Positions 33,845 to 42,742 are shown, counted from the first letter of the stretch. The stretch: 64,000 nt of DNA from Paracoccaceae bacterium (GCA_002709405.1 PAQV01000095.1:1-64000), one strand, 5' to 3'. Notes: generated from the letters alone by a model not told the origin. Made by a program: numbers and translations.

Positions 33845-35485
33845 TCACAAAGATAGTTCGATCCGCTTTGCAAAGATCGCATGACGATCGCCACGGTGCA
33901 GTGCCGCCAGTATGGCCGTTTCGGGCAGGGCGCGGCGCAGATCCGTCATCACGTTTTCGGCAGTGGCGGGGTCCAGCCCCTCTGTCGGTTCGTCCAGCAG
34001 CAGGATCCGGGGCCGGCGCAGAATCGCCCGGGCCAGGGCCAAACGCCGTGTTTCTCCGCCCGAAAGGCCCGATCCGCTTTCCCCCAGCAGGGTCTCCAGC
34101 CCGTCCCGCGCGCGCAGGGTGTCGCCCAGGGCGACGGTGTCCAGCACGGCCCAGAACCGGGCGTCGTCCGACAGATCGGGGGCAGGGGGGGCGGGCAGGG
34201 CCAGCGCCAGATTGTCGCGGATCGAGCCCTGCAACAGCGCGCTGCGCTGGGGCACCAGGGTCAAGATGTCGCGCAGGTCTGTGTCGTTCCAGTCCTCGGG
34301 CGGCAGGCCCGCGATGCGCAAACCCTGCGACTCGGTCACCGCAAGCCCCGCCAGGGCCATCAGCAGCCGGGTCTTGCCCACCCCGCTGGGGCCCGTCAGG
34401 GCCGCCGCCTCGCCGGGGGCCAGGGTCAGCTCTAGGCCCTCCCGGTCGATCTGCACCAGCGGGGCCGTGCTGTCGGCTTGTCGTCCCGCCGCCGGTGTGG
34501 GGGGCGCGGGATCGGTCATCAGCCGCCCCGCTGCCGCCCGGGCCCGGCCAAGCTCGGCCAGGCCACGGCGCAGGGGGGGCCAGGGTTCGGCCAGGGCCAG
34601 GGCCACGAAGATCGCGATGGCCGCCCGCGCCGGGTCCAGCATGCCGGTCTGCACCAGCCAGGCTCCGGTCAGCAGGGCCGCCGCCGTCACCGCATGGGTC
34701 AGCACGGCAAAGCCGAAGGCCGCGCCCCGTTCCGCCCGGTCGACGTCGCGCGCCGCGCCGCGCGCCTGGGTTTCCGTTGTGCACAGGGAGTGCGTCCGGT
34801 CCGGCAACCGGCCCGCCAGCACCAGCGCCGCCCGGTCGCGCCGCGCGTCGATCAGCCCGCGCCGCAGGTCCTGCAAGCGCGCCTCGGCGCGTTCCGAGGG
34901 CGCCGCCCCGCGCCGGGCGAGCCGCCACAGCAGCAGGACGGCCAGGGGCAGGGTGCCCAGGGTCACTACTATCGCCACGGTCTGACCCGCGATCGCCGCC
35001 AGCAGCAGCCCGGTCAGGGCATAGGTCACCAGCGCGGCCACGGCCGGCAGCAGCAGCCGCAACACCAGCGCGTCCAGCGCATCCACGTCCGAGGTCATCC
35101 GGGTCAGCGCCGTTTCGCCCCGCATCCGGGCCAGCGTGCGGGCATCACCCCGGGTCAGCCGGCGCAACAGGTCCACCCGCAGCGCCGCCAGCGCGCGCAG
35201 GGTGGCGTCGTGGGTCAGCACCCGCTCGCCGTAGCGCGCGGCCGTGCGCCCCAGGGCCAGGAAGCGGATTCCGGCGGCCGGGCGGAAGGTGTCGAAGGCG
35301 ATGCCCACCCCTGCCAGCCCGGCAATCCCCGTCGCGGTGATGAACCAGCCCGACAGGCCCAGCAGGGCCGCCCCAAAGCTGAGCACCAGCACGGCCAGCA
35401 CCGCGCCGCGCAGGAACGCCCGGGGCGAGGCCGCCAGCAGCAGCCGCAGCGCGCGCAACAGGGCCCGGGTCTGGGGGCGGGTCAT
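33845..35485 (-). CDS. cydC: ABC transporter CydC, cytochrome bd assembly
   Basis: A 546-residue membrane ABC half-transporter. Six hydrophobic segments (about 15-300) precede an ATPase domain with Walker A GPSGVGKT, signature LSGGETRR and Walker B LLLDEP. Together with CydD it exports cysteine/glutathione and binds haem, which is needed to assemble cytochrome bd. ATG 35485 overlaps the cydD stop (ATGA). The sequence is very Arg/Ala/Leu-rich. The stop codon is part of a small palindrome GTGAC-TTG-GTCAC at 33836-33848. Confidence 0.92.
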   Translation of the reverse strand: MTRPQTRALLRALRLLLAASPRAFLRGAVLAVLVLSFGAALLGLSGWFITATGIAGLAGVGIAFDTFRPAAGIRFLALGRTAARYGERVLTHDATLRALAALRVDLLRRLTRGDARTLARMRGETALTRMTSDVDALDALVLRLLLPAVAALVTYALTGLLLAAIAGQTVAIVVTLGTLPLAVLLLWRLARRGAAPSERAEARLQDLRRGLIDARRDRAALVLAGRLPDRTHSLCTTETQARGAARDVDRAERGAAFGFAVLTHAVTAAALLTGAWLVQTGMLDPARAAIAIFVALALAEPWPPLRRGLAELGRARAAAGRLMTDPAPPTPAAGRQADSTAPLVQIDREGLELTLAPGEAAALTGPSGVGKTRLLMALAGLAVTESQGLRIAGLPPEDWNDTDLRDILTLVPQRSALLQGSIRDNLALALPAPPAPDLSDDARFWAVLDTVALGDTLRARDGLETLLGESGSGLSGGETRRLALARAILRRPRILLLDEPTEGLDPATAENVMTDLRRALPETAILAALHRGDRHAIFAKRIELSL

Positions 35486-37125
35486 GGGGCCACCTCCACC
35501 ACGCGGTCCATGGCGGCGGCCAGCGCCGGATCATGGGTGGCCACCACCAGCGTCATGCCGCGGGCCTTCAGGTCCAGCAGGGCCGAGGTGATCAGGGCAG
35601 CGGTCTCCGGATCCAGGTCGGCGGTGGGCTCGTCGGCCAGCAGCAGCTCGCGCCCCATGACCACCGCCCGGGCCATCATCAGCCGGCGGGCCTCGCCCCC
35701 CGACACGCCGCCCCCGGTTTCGCCCAGCCGGGTGTCCAGGCCATCGGGCAGCCGGGCGACGATGCCGTCGGCCCGGGCCAGCGCCAGGGCCGGTCCCGGA
35801 TCGGCCCCGCTGTCCAGCGGATCCAGGAAGGCCCGCAGGGTCGTGTCCCCGAAATGCACCCGCTGGGGCAACATCGCCAGCCGGCCCCGCCAGCCATCCG
35901 CCGTGTCGGGGTCCAGGGCTTGGCGGCAGACCTCCAGCCGCCCGGAGGCCAGGGGAGTCAGCCCGGCCAGCACCGCCAGCAGCGTCGACTTGCCCGCCCC
36001 CGACGGCCCGGTCAGGGCCAGGGCCTCGCCCGCCGCCAGGGTCAGGTCAGGCAAGGCCAGCGTCCGGCCAGGCAGATCCGCCGCCGCGCCCTGCAGCACC
36101 ACCGACAGGGGGCCGGCCAGGGGCAGAGCCGTACCGCCGTCGCCGATCAGGGGCACGCGCGGGGCGGCCTCGGCGGCCTCCAGCTCCTCGGCCACGGCCC
36201 GGCCGGCCGCCCGGTCGTGCCAGGCCGCCGCCAGGTCGCGCAGGGGCTGGAACACGTCCGGGGCCAGCAGCAGCACGAAGATCCCCTGCCAGACCGTCAG
36301 CGGCGTGCCCCAAGCGCCGAACCTCAGCACGCCCAGCAGCGAAAACCCCACGTAGACGGCCACCATGGCCACGCCCAGGGCGGCGAATAGTTCCAGCACG
36401 GTCGAGGACAGGAAGGCCACGCGCAGCACGGCCATGGTGCGCTGGCGCAGCGCCTCGGCCCGGCTGGCGAAATCGGTGATCGCTCGGTCCGAGGCCCCCA
36501 GCAGGCGGATGTCCAACATCGCCGACACCCGGTCCATCAGCATGCCGTTGATCGTCCCGATCTCGTCCAGCTGCCGGCGCGAGGCCTCTTCCGCGGCCAT
36601 GCCCACCAGGGCCATGAACACCGGGATCAGCGGTGCCGCGACCAGCAGGACCAGGGCGGCGGCCCAGGAAAGCCAGGCGGTCAGGGCGATCAGGACCAGA
36701 GGTAGGACCATCACCCGGGCCATGGCCACCTGGTAGCGGGTCACCCAGGGGGTCAGCATGGGCAGTTTCTGCACCGCCAGGGCCGCCGTTTCGGCCGAGC
36801 TTTCCGGCCCCGGGGCGATCAGCGCCCGGGCCAGCAGGCGTTGCCGGTGATCGGCCACCACCCGGTCGGCCGCATCGAAGAGCCAGGCGCCGGCCAGGTG
36901 GTCGAGCCCGGCCCGGATCACTCCGGCTGCAAGGAAGACGGCGGCGGCCAGCAGGCTGGTCTTCAGCCCGGCCCCGTCGATCCAGCCGGCAATGGCCGTG
37001 GCAATGGCCGCCGCCTGCACCGGCCACAGCAGCCCGGCCAGCACCGACAGCGCCGAGGCCCGCCGCAGCAGGCCCTGCACCGGGGCAAGCAGGCGCGCGT
37101 CCGGGCGCGTGGAGGATCTGGCCAT
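35482..37125 (-). CDS. cydD: ABC transporter CydD, cytochrome bd assembly
   Basis: A 547-residue ABC half-transporter, first gene of cydDCABX. The membrane domain spans about 15-310 and contains the substrate-side loop PLIPVFMALVGMAAEEASRRQL typical for CydD (length kept short here to the features PVFMALVG and AAEEASRRQL). The ATPase domain has GPSGAGKST, VSGGEARR and LLLADEP. CydD pairs with CydC. ATG 37125 has GGAAAG about nine bases upstream; the frame to 37767 runs antisense through the AraC gene and is not used. The divergent AraC-type gene starts 186 bases away. Confidence 0.92.
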   Translation of the reverse strand: MARSSTRPDARLLAPVQGLLRRASALSVLAGLLWPVQAAAIATAIAGWIDGAGLKTSLLAAAVFLAAGVIRAGLDHLAGAWLFDAADRVVADHRQRLLARALIAPGPESSAETAALAVQKLPMLTPWVTRYQVAMARVMVLPLVLIALTAWLSWAAALVLLVAAPLIPVFMALVGMAAEEASRRQLDEIGTINGMLMDRVSAMLDIRLLGASDRAITDFASRAEALRQRTMAVLRVAFLSSTVLELFAALGVAMVAVYVGFSLLGVLRFGAWGTPLTVWQGIFVLLLAPDVFQPLRDLAAAWHDRAAGRAVAEELEAAEAAPRVPLIGDGGTALPLAGPLSVVLQGAAADLPGRTLALPDLTLAAGEALALTGPSGAGKSTLLAVLAGLTPLASGRLEVCRQALDPDTADGWRGRLAMLPQRVHFGDTTLRAFLDPLDSGADPGPALALARADGIVARLPDGLDTRLGETGGGVSGGEARRLMMARAVVMGRELLLADEPTADLDPETAALITSALLDLKARGMTLVVATHDPALAAAMDRVVEVAP

Positions 37126-37311
37126 GGGGATGTCTTTCCGAAGCGGCAGGGATCGGGGCGACTGTCGATGCAGGGCCCGCGGACGAAAAGGCGTCATCTT
37201 ACCGCGCCCAGGGACGCACGCGGCCTTGGGTCCGCAGGCCCGATGGATTGACAAGCCTGTCACCCGGGTTCCAGTCTTGGAAAACTTGACCGGACCCGGA
37301 ACACCGCCCCG

Positions 37312-38361
37312 ATGCGCACCGACACCCTGCTTGATCCCGGGACCCTGCCCGACGACCATCCCGCCCTGGTGCCCGATCTGTGGGTGCGGGCGATGCTGGA
37401 TATGCCCGAGGTCACGCCGGAAATCGGGGCAAGTGCGCTGGTTGCGGCCGGCCTGGCCCCGGCCTTGCCCATGGATGGCCCGCTCAAGCTGACCCAGGCC
37501 CATGAATCGGTGATCATGCACCACCTGGCCGAAACCCTGGAGGACGCCGCCTTTGGCGCGCGCGCGGGCATCAGCCATGATCCCAAACGGGGCACGATCC
37601 TGACCTACATGATCTTTGCCTCGGCCACGCTGGGCGACATGCTGGACCTGGTCACGCGCTATATTCCGATCACCCGGTCCAGGTCGCACCTGGACGTGAC
37701 CCTGAATGCCGACCAGGTCATCGTCCGGCTGGATTTCGACGACGTCATGCTCAGCGAGAACCCGCAATACGGGGATTTCTCGATCGGCTCGATCCTGAAG
37801 ACCCTGCGGCTGGCCCGGGGCGGAGACGTGCCGGTCGACTGGGTGTCGGTGGCGACCCCGGCCCGGTTGCCGCCCGGTGTGCTGGAACAGATCTTCGGCT
37901 GCCCGGTGCGGGACGACCGGCGCGACTATGCCGTGTGCCTGCCGCGCAAGGACCTAGAGCTGGCGATCCCCAGTGCCGATGACGCCTTGCTGACCCATCT
38001 GACCGGGTACGGGGACATCCTGCTGGAACGCCGAGAGGTCCATGGTCGCAGCGTCCTGGCCGAGGTCGAACGGCTGATCCTGGCCCGCCTGTCCTTCGGC
38101 GCGCCGGGGCTGCCGGATATTGCCAAGCAGATGGGCTTGAGCCCGCGCACCCTGTCGCGCCACCTGGACCGCGAGGGCCAAAGCTTTCGCGACGTGCTGG
38201 AGCGGCTGCGCTACGACATGGCCCGGCGTTACCTGGCGGACCTGGATCTGCCGCTGGCCGAGGTGGCCTTCCTGCTGGGCTTTGCCGATCAAAGCGGGTT
38301 CGGCACGGCGTTCCGGCGCTGGTCGGGCTATACGCCGGGGCAGTACCGCAAGACCCTGTGA
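37312..38361 (+). CDS. AraC family transcriptional regulator
   Basis: A 349-residue regulator. The N-terminal ligand domain (about 20-200) is of the arabinose-binding-like type found in OruR/ArgR-like AraC members. The C-terminal double helix-turn-helix (about 245-345) is clear: LPDIAKQMGLSPRTLSRHL then ADLDLPLAEVAFLLGFADQS and the end FRRWSGYTPGQYRK. It is divergent from cydD but is followed by the Cys-rich small gene and a thioesterase on the same strand, so its target is uncertain. The family often responds to small metabolites or quorum-type signals. Confidence 0.88.
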   Translation: MRTDTLLDPGTLPDDHPALVPDLWVRAMLDMPEVTPEIGASALVAAGLAPALPMDGPLKLTQAHESVIMHHLAETLEDAAFGARAGISHDPKRGTILTYMIFASATLGDMLDLVTRYIPITRSRSHLDVTLNADQVIVRLDFDDVMLSENPQYGDFSIGSILKTLRLARGGDVPVDWVSVATPARLPPGVLEQIFGCPVRDDRRDYAVCLPRKDLELAIPSADDALLTHLTGYGDILLERREVHGRSVLAEVERLILARLSFGAPGLPDIAKQMGLSPRTLSRHLDREGQSFRDVLERLRYDMARRYLADLDLPLAEVAFLLGFADQSGFGTAFRRWSGYTPGQYRKTL

Positions 38362-38497
38362 CCGGGGCGTTTGCCGGACGAGGGGCGCATCCGTGGGACA
38401 CGTCTGTCAAATTGCCACGTATGGCCTTGCGCGGATTGACAAAAGGGGGCGGTCTTTGCCAGCCTGTCCTTCGTCGTCACGCATCGGAATCGGACCC

Positions 38498-38674
38498 ATG
38501 GACATCGACCGCAGCCTGCCTCGGAATGATCATTCGCAAAAGCTTGTCACCCAGCTGAATGAAATCTACGGGCCGTGCGTCGGGTGCAAGGAATGCGACG
38601 GGCTGTGCCAGGCCCTGATCGACGCGCTGATGCTGCCCGACATGATCGTCCGCACCCGCGCCTCCGAGATGTAA
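38498..38674 (+). CDS. Small cysteine-rich protein with CxxCxxCxxxC motif
   Basis: A 58-residue protein I do not recognise from a named family. Cys residues 27, 30, 33 and 37 form CVGCKECDGLC, which could hold a metal or Fe-S centre. The C-terminal half (LIDALMLPDMIVRTRASEM) is mostly helical. ATG 38498 gives a compact protein; the frame extends upstream to 38282 into the end of the AraC gene, which is not supported. A TTGACA at 38436 may be part of a promoter. The thioesterase gene starts 76 bases downstream, so the two may form one unit. Confidence 0.6.
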   Translation: MDIDRSLPRNDHSQKLVTQLNEIYGPCVGCKECDGLCQALIDALMLPDMIVRTRASEM

Positions 38675-38750
38675 GGCCGGCGGGGTGCAAGGCCAGGGGC
38701 GCTTGCGTGTGCCGGGGGCTGTTTCGCGTCCCCAGGAAGAAAGAGACCAC

Positions 38751-39200
38751 ATGTCCCAGCCGGATGACGCCGCCTTCACCCACGAAATCCGTGTCGGCTG
38801 GGGCGATTGCGACCCGGCGCGCATTGCCTACACAGGGCACATCCCCGGCTGGGCCCTGCAGGCCATCGACGCCTGGTGGGAGGCGCACCTGGACGGGGAC
38901 GGCTGGTTCCAGATGGAACTCGACCGGGGCTATGGCACGCCCTTCGTGAACCTGACGATGGATTTCACCTCTCCGATCACGCCGCGCCACAGGCTGGTGT
39001 GCCGGGTGTGGCCCGTGGCCTTGGGGACGACCTCGGTCGCGTTCCGGGTGGTGGGCTCGCAGGACGGGGTGCAATGTTTCACCGGGCGCTTCGTGTCGGT
39101 CTTCATGAAGGCCGGGGATTTCCGGCCGGTGCCGGCCCCGGACGAGGCGCGGGCACTGGTGGAGCGGTATATTCGGCCCGACATCCCCGAGGCCGGTTAG
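38751..39200 (+). CDS. Acyl-CoA thioesterase, 4-hydroxybenzoyl-CoA thioesterase type (hotdog fold)
   Basis: A 149-residue hotdog-fold thioesterase. The region VGWGDCDPARIAYTGHIPGW carries the catalytic Asp motif of the 4HBT group (GDCDPARI-Y), and PFVNLTMDFTSPI is the second conserved strand. It should hydrolyse an acyl- or aroyl-CoA in the cytoplasm. ATG 38751 is preceded by AGGAAG; a longer frame from 38685 is not supported. No benzoate or other aromatic genes are next to it, so the substrate is open. Confidence 0.87.
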   Translation: MSQPDDAAFTHEIRVGWGDCDPARIAYTGHIPGWALQAIDAWWEAHLDGDGWFQMELDRGYGTPFVNLTMDFTSPITPRHRLVCRVWPVALGTTSVAFRVVGSQDGVQCFTGRFVSVFMKAGDFRPVPAPDEARALVERYIRPDIPEAG

Positions 39201-39263
39201 GCGGAGAGGGCGGATCCTGCGCGGCGCAGATGTCTGCTGCGTCGCGCAGGATCCGCGCCGATG

Positions 39264-40463
39264 TCAGAGGGGATCGCGCAGCCAGTCCGGGGCAAAGGTG
39301 ATGGCCGAGAGGCCGGCAAAGCGGGCCACCCGGTCAAGTTCCGCGTCCAGCCGGGCCTGCCGGCCCTTGCCCCAGGTCACGCCCCGTTCCGGCCACAGCG
39401 CCGTGACCCGCAGGGTGTCGCTGTCGCGGTCCGCCTTCATGTCGATCCGCCCCACCAGCCGGTCGCCTTCCAGCAGGGGGAAGACGTAGTAGCCGTAGGT
39501 GCGCTTGGGCGCGGGCACGAAGATCTCGATCCTGTAGTGAAAGCCGAAGAGCCGTTCGGCCCGGGCCCGGTCGCGCAGGGCCGGGTCGAAGGGCGACAGC
39601 ACCCGCAGGCGGCCGGTGGGGGCGGGGGGCTGTTCGTCGAGCGTTTCGGGGCGCAGGATGACCTTGCGCTCGACCCCGTTTGCGCAGGCGACCAGTGCGG
39701 GCACGACCCGGCCCGCCGCCGTTTCGCGGGCGACCCAGGCCTTGGCCTCGTCCGGCGACACCGTGTCCCAGAACGCGGCAAGTTCCCCCGAGGTCGCGAA
39801 CCCCAGCCGGTCCAGTGCCGCATTGCACAGCCAGTCGACCGTCTCTTCCGGGTCGGGGCGGTGACCGCGCAGGGTGTCCTCGATCACCCGTTCGGTCAGG
39901 TCATAGCGCTTCTGGAACCCGTCCCGCCCGATCACCGTCAGCGCCCCCGACCGCCACAGGAATTCCAGCGCCGTCTTCGAGGGATGCCAATCCCACCACC
40001 CGGTCGAGCCCTTCTTTTCATCGCCGCCCAGGTCGCTGGACCCGCAGGGCCCGTGATCGCGGATGTGGCGCAGGACGCTGTCGAATTCGGCTTCGAAATC
40101 ATGCTTGTGCCAGTTGCGCCAGCGCGCGGGCAGGCGTTCGGCATCGCGGGCGAAGCGCAGCTGCCAATGGGGGTAAAAGCTCATCGGGATGACCGCCGCG
40201 TCATGGGTCCAGTGTTCGAACAGCCCCCCGGCGGCATAAAGCTGGGTCAGGTGTTTCGGCCGGTAGGCCGGGCGCCGGGCAAACAGGATCATGTCATGGG
40301 CGCGGGCCAGCGTGTTCACGCTGTCCAGCTGCACGAAGCCCAGCCGATCGATCAGCCCGGCCAGGTCCGCGCCCTTGCCGGGGCCGGAGGGCGGCTCGGC
40401 CAGGGCGTGCCGGTCCAGGAACAGCGCCCGCGCGGTGCGGTTGTCCAGCCGCGGCAGGCTCAT
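39264..40463 (-). CDS. YcaQ/AlkZ-like winged-helix DNA glycosylase
   Basis: A 399-residue protein of the HTH_42 (YcaQ/AlkZ) superfamily, which removes alkylated bases or unhooks interstrand DNA crosslinks. The catalytic QxD motif is present as Q45-L-D47 in GFVQLDSVN, followed by the typical ARAHDMILFARR segment. The C-terminal part has the family's PFDPALRDRARAERLFGF-Y region (PFDP and RLFGFHYRIE). It starts seven bases after the LacI-type regulator stop, so the two are one operon, an unusual pairing for a repair enzyme. Confidence 0.87.
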   Translation of the reverse strand: MSLPRLDNRTARALFLDRHALAEPPSGPGKGADLAGLIDRLGFVQLDSVNTLARAHDMILFARRPAYRPKHLTQLYAAGGLFEHWTHDAAVIPMSFYPHWQLRFARDAERLPARWRNWHKHDFEAEFDSVLRHIRDHGPCGSSDLGGDEKKGSTGWWDWHPSKTALEFLWRSGALTVIGRDGFQKRYDLTERVIEDTLRGHRPDPEETVDWLCNAALDRLGFATSGELAAFWDTVSPDEAKAWVARETAAGRVVPALVACANGVERKVILRPETLDEQPPAPTGRLRVLSPFDPALRDRARAERLFGFHYRIEIFVPAPKRTYGYYVFPLLEGDRLVGRIDMKADRDSDTLRVTALWPERGVTWGKGRQARLDAELDRVARFAGLSAITFAPDWLRDPL

Positions 40464-40470
40464 GCCCGGA

Positions 40471-41505
40471 TCACCCGGTGCCGCGCCGTTTCAGCGTGTC
40501 GCCGTAGGAAATCGTGGGGGTCAGGGTGATCTGGTTGTCGCAGTCCACCGCCGGTTCGGCCAGCCGGTTCACGATGATCTCGGCGGCGGCCCGGCCAATT
40601 TCGGTCCGGCAGGCGTCCATCGTCGCCAGCTTGCGCGGCAAGCCTTGCAGCAATTCCACCCCGTTGAACCCGGCCAGGCCGATCTGGCCCGGCACGTCGA
40701 TGCCCTGGTCCAGCAGGTACAGCAGCCCGCCGGCCCCGATCATGTCATTTGAATAATAGAGGAAATCCAGTTCGGGCGAGCGTTCCAGCATGGCGGCCGT
40801 CATCTCGCGGCCCTTCAGCAGGGCGGACCCGCCGGAATAGAAATCGCGGTCCTCTATCTCGATGCCCGACTTGGCCAGCACCTCGGTGAAGCCCTCGAAC
40901 CGTTTCCGCGCCCGGTGGTCCAGGGGCATCTTGGTGCCCATAAACCCGATATGCTGGTAGCCGGCCTTGAGGATGGCCTTGGCCATCTCGCGCCCCGCCC
41001 GCCGGTGGGAAATGCCGACCATCGCGTCGACTGGCTTGCCGTCGGTGTCCATGATCTCGACCACGGGGATGCCTGCCGCTTCCATCATCGCGCGCGCGGC
41101 ATCGGAATGTTCCAGCCCGGCGATGATCACCCCGGACGGCCGCCAGGACAGCATTTCGTACAGAACCCGTTCCTCTTTCTCGGGCATGTAGTCGGTCACG
41201 CCGACGACGGGCTGCAGCTCGGTGTCCTCCAAAACCTCATTGATGCCGGTCAGGACCTCGGGGAAGACCATGTTCTTGAGAGACGGGATGATCACCGCGA
41301 CCAGGTTGACGCGGGACGACGCCAGCGCGCCGGCGATCTTGTTGGGCACATAGCCCAGCTCCTTGGCGGCGGCGAGCACCTTTTCGCGGGTCGCCTCCGA
41401 CACATCCCCCCGTTTGCGCAGCACCCGGCTGACGGTCATTTCGGACACGCCCGAGGCCTCGGAGACATCGCGGAGCGTGAGCGGGCGTTTTGGGTCCATC
41501 GACAC
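40471..41505 (-). CDS. LacI family transcriptional regulator
   Basis: A 344-residue regulator. The N-terminal HTH reads LRDVSEASGVSEMTVSRVL and the hinge helix is near AGALASSR; a periplasmic-binding-protein-like effector domain (about 65-340) follows. The closest type is the gluconate repressor (GntR of the LacI family). I choose GTG 41505 because AAGGAA lies eight bases upstream; ATG 41499 two codons later is the alternative. No sugar genes adjoin it, only the YcaQ-like gene in the same operon, so the regulated target probably lies elsewhere. Confidence 0.87.
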   Translation of the reverse strand: MSMDPKRPLTLRDVSEASGVSEMTVSRVLRKRGDVSEATREKVLAAAKELGYVPNKIAGALASSRVNLVAVIIPSLKNMVFPEVLTGINEVLEDTELQPVVGVTDYMPEKEERVLYEMLSWRPSGVIIAGLEHSDAARAMMEAAGIPVVEIMDTDGKPVDAMVGISHRRAGREMAKAILKAGYQHIGFMGTKMPLDHRARKRFEGFTEVLAKSGIEIEDRDFYSGGSALLKGREMTAAMLERSPELDFLYYSNDMIGAGGLLYLLDQGIDVPGQIGLAGFNGVELLQGLPRKLATMDACRTEIGRAAAEIIVNRLAEPAVDCDNQITLTPTISYGDTLKRRGTG

Positions 41506-41620
41506 GGGCGCGGTTCCTTCTTGGTTGTTATGGCACGAGGCTAGCGCAAACGGCCGCGCCTGTTCAACAACGCGAAGGGCGGTGACAAGGATGAGCGGAC
41601 GGTCTAAGACAGGCACCGGC

Positions 41621-41697
41621 GGTCCCGTGGCTCAACTGGATAGAGCAGCCCCCTCCTAAGGGGCAGGTTACAGGTTCGAATCCTGTCGGGATCACCA
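41621..41697 (+). tRNA. tRNA-Arg (CCT anticodon)
   Basis: A 77-base cloverleaf. The acceptor stem GGTCCCG pairs with CGGGATC (one G-T), the D arm holds GGCTCAACTGGATAGAGC, the anticodon stem is GCCCC/GGGGC around loop CTCCTAA with anticodon CCT, the T arm contains GGTTCGAATCC, and CCA is encoded at 41695-41697. It reads the AGG codon. No integration scar or attachment-site duplicate was noticed next to it. Confidence 0.95.
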
Positions 41698-41843
41698 CCT
41701 TTTCCCATGGTCTGTGTGATGGGGCGCTGACAGGCGCTTTGGGGCGGGCTGAGCAATTCTCAGCCGCTTGAGGGATGGCGGGCATTGCCCGGCGCCGGCG
41801 CGGGCGGGCAGTATCTTTGGGCGTCACGTCAAGGGGATAGGCA

Positions 41844-42389
41844 ATGCACAGCGTGGATACGGGCCTGTTGGTCATGGATTTTCAGACCGGCATTGCCGAG
41901 ACCGAGGCGGCGCGGCCGTCCATCGCGGCGGCGGCCGAGGCCTTGGCGAAGGCGCGGGCGGCGGGGATGGCGGTGTTTTTCGTCAAGGTCGGGTTTCGGC
42001 CCGGCCATCCCGAGATCTGTCCCGAAGGCACCCAGTTCAGCGCGATCCGGGCGGCCGGCCGGCTGGTCGAGCCGGACATCATCCCCGAGGTCGCGCCCTT
42101 GCCGTCTGAACCGGTGGTGACCAAGCACCGGATTTCTGCCCTGGCCGAAACCGAGCTGCCGACGCTGTTGCGGGCACAGGGGGTGCGGCACTTGGTGATG
42201 GCGGGCATTTCGACCAGCGGGGTGATCCTGTCGACGACACGGGCGGCGGCTGACCTGGATTTCCGGATCACCATCCTGGCGGATGCGGTGCACGATCCGG
42301 ATCCCGAGATCCATGCGTTCCTGCTGGAGCGGATCCTGCCGAAGCAGGCGATGATCACGACCGTGGCCGGGTTCTTCGGCGGGGCCTGA
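41844..42389 (+). CDS. Isochorismatase-fold cysteine hydrolase-like protein lacking the catalytic Cys
   Basis: A 181-residue isochorismatase-family protein. D12 (LLVMDFQ) and K94 (VTKHRISAL) match two members of the catalytic triad. The third position, normally Cys in a T-x-x-C-V loop, is G126 in ISTSGVILST. The same GISTSGV loop defines a subgroup within the family, so this is likely an old subfamily trait and not a recent mutation. Without the Cys, normal amidase chemistry is not expected; it may bind a ligand, act like isochorismatase, which also lacks Cys, or be inactive. ATG 41844 follows GGGGATAGG. It stands alone after the tRNA gene. Confidence 0.85.
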   Translation: MHSVDTGLLVMDFQTGIAETEAARPSIAAAAEALAKARAAGMAVFFVKVGFRPGHPEICPEGTQFSAIRAAGRLVEPDIIPEVAPLPSEPVVTKHRISALAETELPTLLRAQGVRHLVMAGISTSGVILSTTRAAADLDFRITILADAVHDPDPEIHAFLLERILPKQAMITTVAGFFGGA

Positions 42390-42679
42390 TCGGTTGTGAC
42401 GCGGGCTGGCCGGGCAACGCCCGGTGTACTTGGCAGCTGTTAACGCGACGGGTCGATACACTGGACCCGATCGATCCTTCGGCGGACCCGTCCGCTGACG
42501 CAACGCAGGATAATGGGAGCCCCTGGCAAGGGTCTTCTCTGACGACGTCCGAGGGGCGGGGTGACGCCCGGTCCCGTATCCGATTGGCGGCGCCGCCCTC
42601 TACTTTCATCACCTGGTCTATATAAAACCGCCCCGGCCAGACAGGTCGCGGCGGATACTTGGCGTGGCCCGGCGGCAAA

Positions 42680-42742
42680 GATGGGTCGAAACGACCCATC
42701 CTACGCCCAAACCGGATGTAGGATGGGTTGTTTCAACCCATC
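42680..42742. repeat. REP-like nested hairpins between convergent genes
   Basis: Two palindromes (GATGGGTCG/CGACCCATC at 42680-42700 and GATGGGTTG/CAACCCATC at 42722-42742) are also inverted relative to each other through CCCATCCTAC and GTAGGATGGG, giving alternative folds. It ends eight bases before the amidase stop and may terminate both converging transcripts. The rest of 42390-42749, about 360 bases, shows no gene I can support. Confidence 0.75.

Noticed and set aside
33836-33848. Crp/Fnr operator GTGAC-TTG-GTCAC before cydA
   Set aside because: The three-base spacing does not match the usual TGTGA-N6-TCACA or FNR spacing, and it overlaps the cydC stop codon; too weak to call.
38436-38464. 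Promoter for the Cys-rich small gene
   Set aside because: A TTGACA is present but no convincing -10 element lies at the right distance.
41621-41697. tRNA-associated genomic island
   Set aside because: No integrase, no repeat of the tRNA 3' end and no composition change is visible downstream.
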